This document shows positions 1-7,219 of a stretch of 14,656 bases of DNA, in pieces (positions within the stretch are counted from its first letter, which is position 1; each line of letters begins with the position of its first letter). A program made the position numbers and the translations under genes. A model generated the notes under the pieces. It saw only the letters and a list, made by a program, of their open reading frames with translations, was not told the origin of the DNA and made no database searches. The stretch is from Bordetella parapertussis (GTDB lineage Bacteria; Pseudomonadota; Gammaproteobacteria; Burkholderiales; Burkholderiaceae_B), in assembly GCA_945868195.1 (NCBI GenBank), contig CAMBLP010000043.1:1-14656 (forward strand). The letters run 5' to 3'.

Positions 1-1211
1 AAATCAGCTAACAGATCGGCTTCGTCTTCGATGCCTACGGATAATCGAATCAAGCCTTCTGCAATACCCATTTGCGCACGCAAAGCAGGACCCATTTCAT
101 AATAAATCGTTTGGGCGGCAGGAAGCGCGAGACTGCGGGTGTCACCCACATGCGTCGCTAAAATCACAATCTCAAGATGGTTAAGAAAATCAAAACTGTC
201 AATACCCTCAGCTAACTCGAAGGCAATCAAATTGCCAAAACCCCCGTTAAATAGCTTTTTGGCACGCGCATGCTGAGGGTGAGCAGCTAAACCGGGATAC
301 GCTACCCTTGAAACACCTGGGTGTTTAGAGAGATAGGTCGCTAAAGCTTGTGCATTGCTACAAATTTTGGTTAAACGCAAAGATAGGGTTTCTGCACCGA
401 CTGCAATACGATGGGCGGCATCGGCTGAAAGCGTAGCGCCCATATCGCGAAGACCCTTTTTCTTGATTTGAGTGAGCCCCCAGCCTGCTACGGCACCCTT
501 TTTATAAATATCTAAGATGTTGGGACATTGTGTCCAATCAAACAACCCAGTGTCAGTCAACGAACCGCCTAAGGCATGCGCATGCCCGCCAATATGCTTG
601 GACAGTGAGTTCATGACAAACGTCGCGCCAACCGATTTTGCTTGAAAGAGCCATGGAGATGTCAACGTATTGTCTACGACATACATCAAGCCATGCTTGG
701 CGCACAGTACGCCAATCGCCTCAAGATCGGCAATTTGTGTACCTGGATTGGCGATCGTTTCGGTGAACACCATTCTTGTATTGGGACGAATCGCGGCGGC
801 AACCGCGGTGATGTCCGTGGGGTCTACCAGGGTCAATTCGATGCCCAGTAACTCCAGAGTTCCAAAAAGACTATTTGTATTACCGAAAATAAATTGACTG
901 GAAACAAGATGGTCGCCCGCTTTGAGAAGCGTCGTAAACAAGGCCGCTAAGGCCCCCATCCCGGTAGAAAAGCTCAAACTCGCAATCCCACCCTCCATGG
1001 CCGTAATTTTTTTTTCTAACGCATCCGTTGTGGGGGTTCCTTGACGCGCATAGGTATATCCAGGCTTACCTTGAAAGACGGCAGCCAACTCCCTCGCATC
1101 CGGATAGGCATATTGGGTCGAGGTGTGAATTGGCTTGTGGACCGCACCGTGCTCGACAGATAATCGGCGGTCGCCATGCAAAATCGTAGTGGTAAATCCG
1201 TGCTTGGCCAT
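1..1211 (-). CDS. PLP-dependent Cys/Met metabolism enzyme (cystathionine gamma-synthase family), C-terminus cut off
   Basis: This is a cytosolic fold-type I PLP enzyme of the transsulfuration family (cystathionine gamma-synthase, O-acetylhomoserine sulfhydrylase, methionine gamma-lyase). About 403 codons are open from the ATG at 1211 and run off the window edge; judged by the family, only a few C-terminal residues are missing. The start gives MAKHGFTTTILHGDRR, a typical family N-terminus. The PLP Schiff-base lysine is K205 in SLSKHIGGHA, and a DNTLTSP motif supplies the Asp that contacts the pyridine nitrogen. YARQGTPTTDALE corresponds to the phosphate-binding YxRxxNPT motif, with Thr in place of Asn. 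The usual catalytic Tyr in the YGGT-like motif is Phe109 (FIFGNTNSLF). The exact reaction is therefore uncertain, and I give no symbol. The ribosome binding site is weak. The gene follows rlmB on the same strand after a probable terminator. Confidence 0.9.
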   Translation of the reverse strand, partial: MAKHGFTTTILHGDRRLSVEHGAVHKPIHTSTQYAYPDARELAAVFQGKPGYTYARQGTPTTDALEKKITAMEGGIASLSFSTGMGALAALFTTLLKAGDHLVSSQFIFGNTNSLFGTLELLGIELTLVDPTDITAVAAAIRPNTRMVFTETIANPGTQIADLEAIGVLCAKHGLMYVVDNTLTSPWLFQAKSVGATFVMNSLSKHIGGHAHALGGSLTDTGLFDWTQCPNILDIYKKGAVAGWGLTQIKKKGLRDMGATLSADAAHRIAVGAETLSLRLTKICSNAQALATYLSKHPGVSRVAYPGLAAHPQHARAKKLFNGGFGNLIAFELAEGIDSFDFLNHLEIVILATHVGDTRSLALPAAQTIYYEMGPALRAQMGIAEGLIRLSVGIEDEADLLAD

Positions 1212-1235
1212 GACTCATACTCAATAAAAACTGTG

Positions 1236-1273
1236 GAATAAAGAACGACAGTTTAATTGATTAAGGCTGTCGT
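1236..1273 (-). terminator. Probable intrinsic terminator after rlmB
   Basis: Perfect 7-bp arms ACGACAG (1245-1251) and CTGTCGT (1267-1273) enclose a second short pairing, TTAAT with ATTAA. On the minus strand the hairpin is followed by the U-rich tract TCTTTATT. It lies just past the rlmB stop and ends upstream of the PLP-enzyme ATG, so it probably closes the rnr-rlmB transcript or reduces read-through. The T-tract is interrupted, so strength is uncertain. Confidence 0.5.
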
Positions 1274-1278
1274 AAAGA

Positions 1279-2019
1279 TCATTTAATGCTTCGTTGCCTC
1301 ACTGTTTCATAAAGGCAAACGGCTGTCGCCACACTCACATTCAAACTCTCGACACTGCCAAGCATGGGAATATGAACCAATTCGTCACAGGTTTCGCGTG
1401 TCAAACGACGCATGCCCTCGCCTTCGGCACCCATGACCCAACCCATTGAGCGTTTACCTTGGGTTTGATGTATGCCTTCAGGCGCTAGGTCGTCCGTTCC
1501 CACTAGCCAGATATCGCGATCTTTGAGCTCACGCATCGTACGCGCCAAATTCGTCACCATAATGTATGGGACTGACTCAGCCGCGCCACACGCCACGCGC
1601 TGTACAGTCGTATTCAGTCCAACGGCACGGTCTCTTGGTGCGACCACAGCGTGAACTCCCGCTGCATCCGCGGTTCGTAAACAAGCACCAAGATTATGTG
1701 GATCCGTCACACCATCCAAAATCAATACCAAAGCGGCGCCCTCGACATCATCCAGCACCTCATCCAGATCATCGGCCAGTTTGCGCGCATCCGCGACCGC
1801 CACCACACCTTGGTGCCGAGAGCCTCCGGCAAGTCCGTCAAGTCGATCCGACCCCACAAGATGTACAGGACGCCCTGCCTTGCTGATCTGCTCAATCAAA
1901 GACTGCATCCTCTTGTCTTTGCGCTGCGCTTCAACATAGACCTCGCGAATTGATTCAGGCGCCTGGCGAAGGCGCGCAATGACTGCGTGAAAACCTGCGA
2001 GCATTTGTGTTGCTGCCAT
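1279..2019 (-). CDS. rlmB: 23S rRNA (guanosine-2251-2'-O)-methyltransferase RlmB
   Basis: A 246-residue SpoU/TrmH-family (SPOUT) methyltransferase, the usual length for RlmB, which uses SAM to 2'-O-methylate G2251 in the P-loop of 23S rRNA. Residues 1-75 form the small L30e-like RNA-binding domain, including [15 protein letters not shown]. The knotted catalytic domain carries motif 1 with N109 and R115 ([16 protein letters not shown]), motif 2 at about 194-203 ([10 protein letters not shown]) and motif 3 at about 217-238, with N227 in [13 protein letters not shown]. The start is ATG at 2019, preceded by TAGGA 8 nt upstream. The TAG of that Shine-Dalgarno sequence is the rnr stop codon, so translation is probably coupled. 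The rnr-rlmB order matches the known arrangement in E. coli and many other proteobacteria. Confidence 0.96.
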   Translation of the reverse strand: MAATQMLAGFHAVIARLRQAPESIREVYVEAQRKDKRMQSLIEQISKAGRPVHLVGSDRLDGLAGGSRHQGVVAVADARKLADDLDEVLDDVEGAALVLILDGVTDPHNLGACLRTADAAGVHAVVAPRDRAVGLNTTVQRVACGAAESVPYIMVTNLARTMRELKDRDIWLVGTDDLAPEGIHQTQGKRSMGWVMGAEGEGMRRLTRETCDELVHIPMLGSVESLNVSVATAVCLYETVRQRSIK

Positions 2020-2029
2020 CGATCAATTC

Positions 2030-4519
2030 CTATCGCCCTTTGCGGGCTGATTTTTTAACACCGGCGCTTTTGGAGGCTCGAAGCAATTTTTTGCTAGGAC
2101 GCGTGGTTTCCTGTTTACCCGCTTTTTTTGCTTCGGCGCGTCGCACGCTAGCGACTTTGCCTTGGAGCTCAGCTGGTTTTGTCGGGGCCGCCTTTTTAAC
2201 ACGACGCGCAACAGAGTCGTCAGGACGCGCAGCAGCTTTGCGCAACGCAACAAAACTGGTTCCGGTCACGAGACGGAACTCAATGCGGCGAGCCTCTAAA
2301 TCGACACGCGCCACCTGCACTTGCACCGCATCAGTGAGACGATAGCGCATTCCTGTGCGCTCTCCACGCAACTCATGCAGCGATTCGTTAAATTGAAAAT
2401 ACTCCGTACCTAATTCAGAGACATGGACCATCCCTTCGACGTGCAAGGTATCAAGCGTGACAAAGACGCCAAAGCTCGCCACACCTGTAACACGGCCACT
2501 AAAGGTCTCGCCCACACGCTCTTTGACAAACCAGCATTTGAGCCAGGCTTCAACATCACGCGAAGCCTCATCAGCACGACGCTCTGTACCGGACAGCATC
2601 AACCCCAGACGCTCCCACAGATCATGCTCATATTCTTGCTTTGTTGCGCCAGGAGCCGCCACAAAACCGTGCAGCGCAGGCTGATAACGCTCACCGTTGA
2701 GTAATGCTTTGATGACTCTGTGCGTCAGCAAATCGGGGTAACGGCGAATCGGCGAAGTAAAGTGGGTATAAGCTGGGTAAGAAAGTCCGAAATGACCCAT
2801 ATTGTCCGGACCATAGATCGCCTGCTGCATCGAACGCAAACACATGGTTTGAAGCAGTGCGTAGTCAGGTCTGGCACGCGCCTTGTCTAATAACTCAGCA
2901 TAGTCCTTGGCGCTTGGTTCGGCGCCACCTCCAATACTCAAGCCAAGCGTGCGCAAGAACTCTCGCAAGGCTTTGAGCTTATCCGTAGTAGGCCCTTCAT
3001 GAACACGATAAAGGCCAATATGCTTGCTGCGTGTCATGAAGTCAGCGGCACAGGTATTGGCGGCCAACATACATTCCTCGATCAGGCGATGCGCATCGTT
3101 TCGCACCAATCCAATAATTTTTTCGATACGCCCTAATTCGTTACAAACAATTTTGGTTTCAACCGTGTCAAAATCAATCGCCCCACGTGCCTTTCGAGAC
3201 TGCTGAAGGAGTTGAAAAACAGAATGCAGGCCTTGAATTTGCCGGATCACATGAGAAAAACTGCGGGCAGCAGGACCTTGAGGTTGCTGCAAAGTCTCCC
3301 ATACTTGGTTGTAAGTAGTCCGCGCTTGAGAGTGAATGACTGCATTGTAAAACTGATAGGCTGCGACTGTCCCTGCCTTGGTGCCCGTCAGCGGAATCAC
3401 CATGTCACACACCAAAACCAAACGATCTACTTCTGGTTTGAGCGAGCACAATCCGTTGGAGAGCTTTTCAGGCAACATCGGGATCACGCGGCGAGGAAAA
3501 TAAACACTCGTACCACGTATCCGCGCATCAATATCTAATGCGTCTTCGGGCCTGACGTAGTGACTGACATCCGCAATCGCAACCAGTAAGCGCCAAGCAG
3601 GACGTTTACGACCGGAACCTAGATCGACCTCTTCACAATACACCGCATCATCAAAGTCACGCGCATCTTCACCATCAATCGTAATAAATGCAACATCCCG
3701 CAAATCAACACGATCTTTGAGGTCTTGTTTGCGGACAGCATCCGGCAATTTATCAGTCTGACGCAAAGCGGCGTCAGAAAACTCGACTGGCACATCGAAC
3801 TTGCGCACGGCTATTTCAATTTCCATGCCAGGGTCGTCGATTTCACCGAGAATCTCCGCCACGCGACCAAGAGGCTGTGTATGGCGCGTAGGCTGCTCAA
3901 TAATATCGACTGATACGACTTGCCCATGTTGCGCCCCACCTGTATCACCAGGAGGAATCAACACGTCATGCTTGATGCGCTGATCTTCAGGCACCACGAT
4001 CGTCATCCCACGTTCGTTTAAAAAGCGTCCCACCAAACGATTGGTACGGCGCTCAATCACTTCAACAATGGTGGCCTCAGGTTTGCCACGGTATTCGCCC
4101 GTTGGCTTGACCAGAACGCGATCACCATGAAGCACCTTGAGCATTTCACGCGGTGATAAAAAGAGGTCTGGACCTCCTCCATCGCGCACTAAAAATCCAA
4201 AGCCATCGCGATGTCCCTGGACACGCCCTGCAACAAAATCAAGCTTATTCGCGAGCAAAAGCACGCCTTTCCGGTTTGGAAGCAATTGACCGTCGCGTTC
4301 CATCGCTGCGATTCGACGATCAAAACCCTTGAGGGTTTCTGCAGACTCTAGGCCAAGCCGCGTCGCGAGGTCTTCGGGTGAAAGCGGCACGAGCGCAGTC
4401 CGCAAGGACTCTAAAATTTCTTCGCGACTTGGAACATCTGGGTCAAAGTCAACAGGATGTTCTGGAGTGGCTGCGCTGGGGCGACCGTTCTTTGAATGGG
4501 GAGGAAGGCGATTTGCCAA
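2030..4519 (-). CDS. rnr: Ribonuclease R
   Basis: RNase R is a processive 3'-5' hydrolytic exoribonuclease of the RNase II/RNB family that degrades structured RNA and acts in rRNA and tmRNA-linked quality control. With the start chosen here the protein has 829 residues. Domain order is a winged helix at about 30-90, cold-shock domains at about 95-235, RNB catalytic domain at about 265-600, S1 domain at about 668-750 (FSGRVTGVASFGVFVTLD) and a Lys/Arg-rich tail from about 757. The metal-binding aspartates lie in IDGEDARDFDDAV (D282, D288, D290, D291), and the HFTSPIRRYPDL motif is present. The frame stays open to a GTG at 4594, but that codon lies inside the opposite-strand tRNA-Leu gene. The TTG at 4519, with a weak AAGCGAG upstream, is the first plausible start outside the tRNA, and no in-frame ATG occurs before residue 73. 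Function is certain; the start is not. Confidence 0.93.
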   Translation of the reverse strand: MANRLPPHSKNGRPSAATPEHPVDFDPDVPSREEILESLRTALVPLSPEDLATRLGLESAETLKGFDRRIAAMERDGQLLPNRKGVLLLANKLDFVAGRVQGHRDGFGFLVRDGGGPDLFLSPREMLKVLHGDRVLVKPTGEYRGKPEATIVEVIERRTNRLVGRFLNERGMTIVVPEDQRIKHDVLIPPGDTGGAQHGQVVSVDIIEQPTRHTQPLGRVAEILGEIDDPGMEIEIAVRKFDVPVEFSDAALRQTDKLPDAVRKQDLKDRVDLRDVAFITIDGEDARDFDDAVYCEEVDLGSGRKRPAWRLLVAIADVSHYVRPEDALDIDARIRGTSVYFPRRVIPMLPEKLSNGLCSLKPEVDRLVLVCDMVIPLTGTKAGTVAAYQFYNAVIHSQARTTYNQVWETLQQPQGPAARSFSHVIRQIQGLHSVFQLLQQSRKARGAIDFDTVETKIVCNELGRIEKIIGLVRNDAHRLIEECMLAANTCAADFMTRSKHIGLYRVHEGPTTDKLKALREFLRTLGLSIGGGAEPSAKDYAELLDKARARPDYALLQTMCLRSMQQAIYGPDNMGHFGLSYPAYTHFTSPIRRYPDLLTHRVIKALLNGERYQPALHGFVAAPGATKQEYEHDLWERLGLMLSGTERRADEASRDVEAWLKCWFVKERVGETFSGRVTGVASFGVFVTLDTLHVEGMVHVSELGTEYFQFNESLHELRGERTGMRYRLTDAVQVQVARVDLEARRIEFRLVTGTSFVALRKAAARPDDSVARRVKKAAPTKPAELQGKVASVRRAEAKKAGKQETTRPSKKLLRASKSAGVKKSARKGR

Positions 4520-4540
4520 AGTTTGAATCTCGCTTATAAT
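4513..4540 (+). promoter_or_regulatory. Sigma-70-type promoter of tRNA-Leu
   Basis: The -35 element TTGCCA (4513-4518) matches TTGACA at 5 of 6 positions, and the -10 element TATAAT (4535-4540) is a full consensus, with a 16-bp spacer. Initiation would fall near 4547, leaving a leader of about 18 nt before the tRNA. The C/G-containing discriminator after the -10 (CCGATGC) would suit growth-rate or stringent control, which is inference. The element overlaps the proposed TTG start codon of the divergent rnr gene. Confidence 0.78.
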
Positions 4541-4564
4541 CCGATGCTTCTGAAGTACAGATAG

Positions 4565-4649
4565 GCCCAGGTGGCGGAATTGGTAGACGCGCACGGTTCA
4601 GGTCCGTGTGCCGCAAGGTGTGGAGGTTCGAGTCCTCTCCTGGGCACCA
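4565..4649 (+). tRNA. tRNA-Leu (anticodon CAG)
   Basis: A class II tRNA of 85 nt including an encoded CCA (4647-4649). The acceptor stem GCCCAGG (4565-4571) pairs fully with CCTGGGC (4639-4645), with discriminator base A4646. The anticodon stem CACGG/CCGTG encloses loop TTCAGGT with anticodon CAG at 4599-4601, reading CUG codons. The long variable arm (about 4609-4621) and A discriminator are tRNA-Leu hallmarks. The T arm has loop TTCGAGT with a 5-bp stem. It is transcribed head-to-head with rnr and flanked by its own promoter and terminator, so it appears to be a single-gene unit. Confidence 0.98.
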
Positions 4650-4716
4650 TTGAAGTGTAAAGCAAAATACCTGCTGCTTTAATGATCACACACTGTTTTT
4701 TTCAGCAAAATAACTC

Positions 4717-4752
4717 ACCTCAAAACTCTTTCATTAGATTTTGGGGTTTTTT
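4717..4752 (+). terminator. Intrinsic terminator of the tRNA-Leu transcript
   Basis: ACCTCAAAA (4717-4725) pairs with TTTTGGGGT (4739-4747) over 9 bp with one G-U pair around a 13-nt loop, followed directly by a run of T to 4752. The minus strand has no T-run after the stem, so it should act only on the plus strand. A weaker TAAAGCA/TGCTTTA hairpin (4658-4664 with 4675-4681) sits closer to the tRNA. Confidence 0.78.
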
Positions 4753-4784
4753 ATTATCTGCCCATGACAGCAGAGCTTTTTTGA

Positions 4785-5249
4785 TCAAGTACACGCATTG
4801 AGTTCTTTTCTCATCATGACGTGTTCAATATTGGCATCTAAAAACACTTCCCCAAACTCGACGAATCCTTGTTTTGAGTAAAAATCTTTGGCATGAAGCT
4901 GGGCTCCCAGAACAACATGTTTAAAACCTCTCTCCTGTGCCGCCTCAACCAACGCTTGTAAAACCGCTGCGCCGATACCCTTTTTTCTTTCAGAAAGCTT
5001 GACTGCCATGCGTCCAATGTGGCCATCCGGAAGCAGGCGCCCTGTCGCGACTGCCACGCCTTGATGGCTGAATGCCAAGGCATGCAAACACTCAGCATCC
5101 ATTGCGTCGAGCTCTTCGGCGATCGGCACCTGTTGCTCTTCGACAAACACCTCAAACCGAATCGCACTCGCGCGGACGCCCAAATCGGACCAAGTCCCTA
5201 ATTGCACACGTACCGTCGCCGGATGCACTTTAAAATTGTCGTGTTTCAC
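4785..5249 (-). CDS. GNAT family N-acetyltransferase (ElaA/YjcF-like)
   Basis: A 154-residue cytosolic single-domain acyl-CoA-dependent acyltransferase of the GNAT fold. The N-terminal RFEVFVEEQQVP (31-42) is the hallmark of the ElaA/YjcF-type subgroup. The acetyl-CoA pyrophosphate loop is RKKGIG (88-93), followed by AAVLQALVEAA. The C-terminal motif is DFYSKQGFVEFGEVF, in which Tyr124 occupies the usual general-acid position, and the protein ends in the MMRKEL strand. The substrate is unknown; members of this subgroup are mostly uncharacterised. The start is GTG at 5249, chosen because AAAGGA lies 6 nt upstream. It is divergent from the AEC carrier across 113 bp and has no same-strand partner in the window. 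Confidence 0.9.
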   Translation of the reverse strand: MKHDNFKVHPATVRVQLGTWSDLGVRASAIRFEVFVEEQQVPIAEELDAMDAECLHALAFSHQGVAVATGRLLPDGHIGRMAVKLSERKKGIGAAVLQALVEAAQERGFKHVVLGAQLHAKDFYSKQGFVEFGEVFLDANIEHVMMRKELNACT

Positions 5250-5362
5250 GAAAAATCCTTTAAAAGCCTATTTGTATATTATGGCGGAGCTTGCTTCTGA
5301 GTGCTTGAACATTGAACCGTCGCGCTACACTTAGATACCTTTAATTTCTAACGATGTAGGCT
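5250..5362. promoter_or_regulatory. Divergent intergenic region, GNAT / AEC carrier
   Basis: These 113 bp must hold the start signals for both flanking genes. On the GNAT side the AT-rich ATAATATACAAAT (minus strand, about 5268-5283) is a candidate -10 region, and AAAGGA precedes the GTG. On the carrier side a tandem TTGAACATTGAAC (5305-5317) offers -35-like hexamers, but no well-spaced good -10 follows. No clear operator palindrome is seen. Confidence 0.35.
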
Positions 5363-6304
5363 ATGTTTGCTGCGGTTATCGACGCTGCCTTTCCTGTGTT
5401 TGCCCTCATCCTGACGGGATGGGCCTGTTCAAAGCGCAACTTATTGGGTCCTACCAGCCGCGAAGGCTTAAACAGCTTTGTGATTTACCTCGCCTTGCCA
5501 GCTCAGCTCTTTGACGTGATGTCGAACGTCCATTTTTCAGAACTTGCGCAACCAGGTTTTTTTTGGTCGTTTGCCTTGGGTATGTTTGGAACGGCAGGTT
5601 TATATGCCCTTGTCTCGCGTGAAAAACACATCCCACCCTTAGACAGACTCATTAACAGTATGAGTGCCGCGTATGGAAATGCTGGTTTTATGGGTATACC
5701 GCTTTGCTTGATGGTATTTGGCAAGGCTGGGTTGGCACCCTCCGTCATTACAGCGTTTTTTACCGTGTCCTTGCTATTTGCCGTCACGATCATGCTTGCT
5801 GAACTTCAAAGACTCGATCACGCGGGTATGGTGCCTGCTATCAAGAAAGTACTCCTCTCCATGTTTCGTAATCCACTGCTAGTCGCGCCACTTTTGGGGG
5901 TGCTGTGGTCATTCATGCAGTGGCCGATGCCTGCACCTGCGATGCGTTATATCAGCTTATTAGGCGATGCCTCCACACCCTGCGCGTTGATCGCAATCGG
6001 ACTTTTTCTCGGACAGGCCTCTGAGAAACGCGCAGGCCCAGAAGTGATGCGCATTGTCCTATTCAAGCTCTTGTTCCAGCCTGCACTCACCGCATTTTTA
6101 GTATTAGTTGTTTTTGATGTGCCTAAAATCTGGGCCCTAGTCGCGATCTTGGCCGCCGCACTTCCTGTTGGCACTGGACCCTTTATGATGTCTCAACTGT
6201 ATCAACGCGATGCTGCTGCCAGCGCCCGCGCTATTCTGATCTCAACCGTTTTATCCGTCGTCACGATCTCGATACTTGTTGCATGGATCAGCCAAGAACT
6301 TTGA
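5363..6304 (+). CDS. AEC family transporter (auxin efflux carrier / malonate-type permease)
   Basis: A 313-residue inner-membrane carrier of the AEC family in the bile/arsenite/riboflavin transporter (BART) superfamily, at the usual family length. About ten hydrophobic segments can be traced in two repeats, roughly 5-150 and 165-313. The first repeat has LNSFVIYLALPAQLF and the conserved crossover motif YGNAGFMGIPL with N106. The second has LGDASTPCALIAIGLFLGQ (about 200-218) and LPVGTGPFMMSQLY (about 267-280), whose helix breaks form the pseudo-symmetric binding site. Bacterial relatives move malonate, malate, lactate or other organic anions; the substrate cannot be read here. The Shine-Dalgarno sequence is poor (TAGG only 2 nt from ATG). 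The crotonase gene follows 50 bp downstream on the same strand without a visible terminator, so co-transcription is possible. Confidence 0.9.
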   Translation: MFAAVIDAAFPVFALILTGWACSKRNLLGPTSREGLNSFVIYLALPAQLFDVMSNVHFSELAQPGFFWSFALGMFGTAGLYALVSREKHIPPLDRLINSMSAAYGNAGFMGIPLCLMVFGKAGLAPSVITAFFTVSLLFAVTIMLAELQRLDHAGMVPAIKKVLLSMFRNPLLVAPLLGVLWSFMQWPMPAPAMRYISLLGDASTPCALIAIGLFLGQASEKRAGPEVMRIVLFKLLFQPALTAFLVLVVFDVPKIWALVAILAAALPVGTGPFMMSQLYQRDAAASARAILISTVLSVVTISILVAWISQEL

Positions 6305-6354
6305 GTTACTTTTAATCCTTACAACTTTACCAAATATCTCTCTAGGCGCCCACC

Positions 6355-7137
6355 ATGTCACAACCCTCACTTGCCATCACAGCCACCTCGCCGTTGCTGA
6401 CTATTGAGGGAGCGATCGCCACGATACGCCTTTGCAACCCTAGTTATGCCAATCGTCTGAGTCCCTCAGATCTCGGCATCATCCAATCATATATCCACAC
6501 CGTCAATCAAACATCACAGGTATTGGTATTGCGTTTTATCGCGGAAGGAAAATATTTTTGTAGTGGTTACGATATTTCCTCGCTTGCCGCAGAGAGTGCG
6601 CCCTCGTCACTCTACTTTGGTGAAACAGTCGATTTGATCGAGCAAGCACGACCAGTCACCATTGCAGCGATCAATGGTGGGGTTTATGGTGGCGGCACCG
6701 ACCTTTGTTTAGCATGTGATTTTCGCGTGGGGAGCACAACTGCCGATATGTTTATGCCCGCGGCAAAACTCGGACTGCATTTTTATCCTAGTGGCATGGT
6801 GCGTTACATCTCACGACTTGGACTGAATCAAGCAAAACGACTCTTTTTGACTGCAGAAAAAATAGAAGCTGCAGAAATGAAAGAGATTGGATTTTTAACG
6901 GAACTCGTTAAACCTGAGGACTTGAATTCGTGCGTCGATCAATTGACTCAGCAACTGGCCTCCATGGCGCCACTTGCACTACTGGGCATCAAAAAACATC
7001 TGAATATGATTGCACGAGGTCAAGTGGAAGAGGCCTCCATTAACGAAGCGGTACAGCATTCCGAACAGTCTAACGATATAAAGGAAGGCGCGGCGGCCTG
7101 GAAGGAAAAGCGAAAGGCCATTTTTAAAGGTCGTTAA
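6355..7137 (+). CDS. Enoyl-CoA hydratase/isomerase (crotonase) family protein with atypical active site
   Basis: A 260-residue crotonase-fold protein, normal length, expected to bind acyl-CoA in the cytosol. The first oxyanion-hole segment is KYFCSGYDISSL (66-77) and the second is NGGVYGGGTDLCLACDFR (107-124). The C-terminal part has the usual helices (APLALLGIKKHLN; AAAWKEKRKAIFKGR). Aligned by eye to rat crotonase, the two catalytic glutamates are replaced: Asp116 stands at the E144 position and Ala136 (MFMPAAKLGL) at the E164 position. It is therefore unlikely to be a standard 2-enoyl-CoA hydratase; isomerase, hydrolase or another crotonase reaction is possible. The oxyanion hole is intact, so it is probably an active enzyme. 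A weak AGG lies about 9 nt before the ATG. Neighbours (carrier upstream, asparaginase downstream) do not reveal a pathway. Confidence 0.88.
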   Translation: MSQPSLAITATSPLLTIEGAIATIRLCNPSYANRLSPSDLGIIQSYIHTVNQTSQVLVLRFIAEGKYFCSGYDISSLAAESAPSSLYFGETVDLIEQARPVTIAAINGGVYGGGTDLCLACDFRVGSTTADMFMPAAKLGLHFYPSGMVRYISRLGLNQAKRLFLTAEKIEAAEMKEIGFLTELVKPEDLNSCVDQLTQQLASMAPLALLGIKKHLNMIARGQVEEASINEAVQHSEQSNDIKEGAAAWKEKRKAIFKGR

Positions 7138-7219
7138 AGCCTTTGCAAGCATACGAAAGGAATAAAAGAAAAATTAGCCTTATCGTTATACTTATAAAAA
7201 ATATTTAAAAGAAACGCAC
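7138..7219 (+). promoter_or_regulatory. A/T-rich leader before the asparaginase gene
   Basis: This 82-bp gap is strongly A/T-rich, with -10-like TATACT (7187-7192) and TATAAA (7193-7198) hexamers but no convincing -35 at proper spacing. A short AAAGG/CCTTT pairing surrounds the upstream stop codon but has no T-run. It may carry a promoter; the preceding gene could also read through. Confidence 0.3.

Noticed and set aside
2023..2253. Lys/Arg-rich 76-residue minus-strand frame within the 3' end of rnr
   Set aside because: It is the alternative frame of the low-complexity basic RNase R tail, with no independent start signal.
2007..2345. 112-residue plus-strand frame antisense to the rnr tail
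   Set aside because: No ribosome binding site or family resemblance; it mirrors the repetitive basic coding sequence opposite.
4520..4594. Upstream extension of the rnr reading frame to a GTG at 4594 (25 extra residues)
   Set aside because: It would put the RNase R start inside the opposite-strand tRNA-Leu gene and the extra residues do not resemble the family N-terminus, so the frame is probably open by chance.
5305..5317. Tandem TTGAAC repeat upstream of the AEC carrier as an operator
   Set aside because: Only two 6-mers with no symmetry and no well-spaced -10; mentioned in the intergenic entry only.
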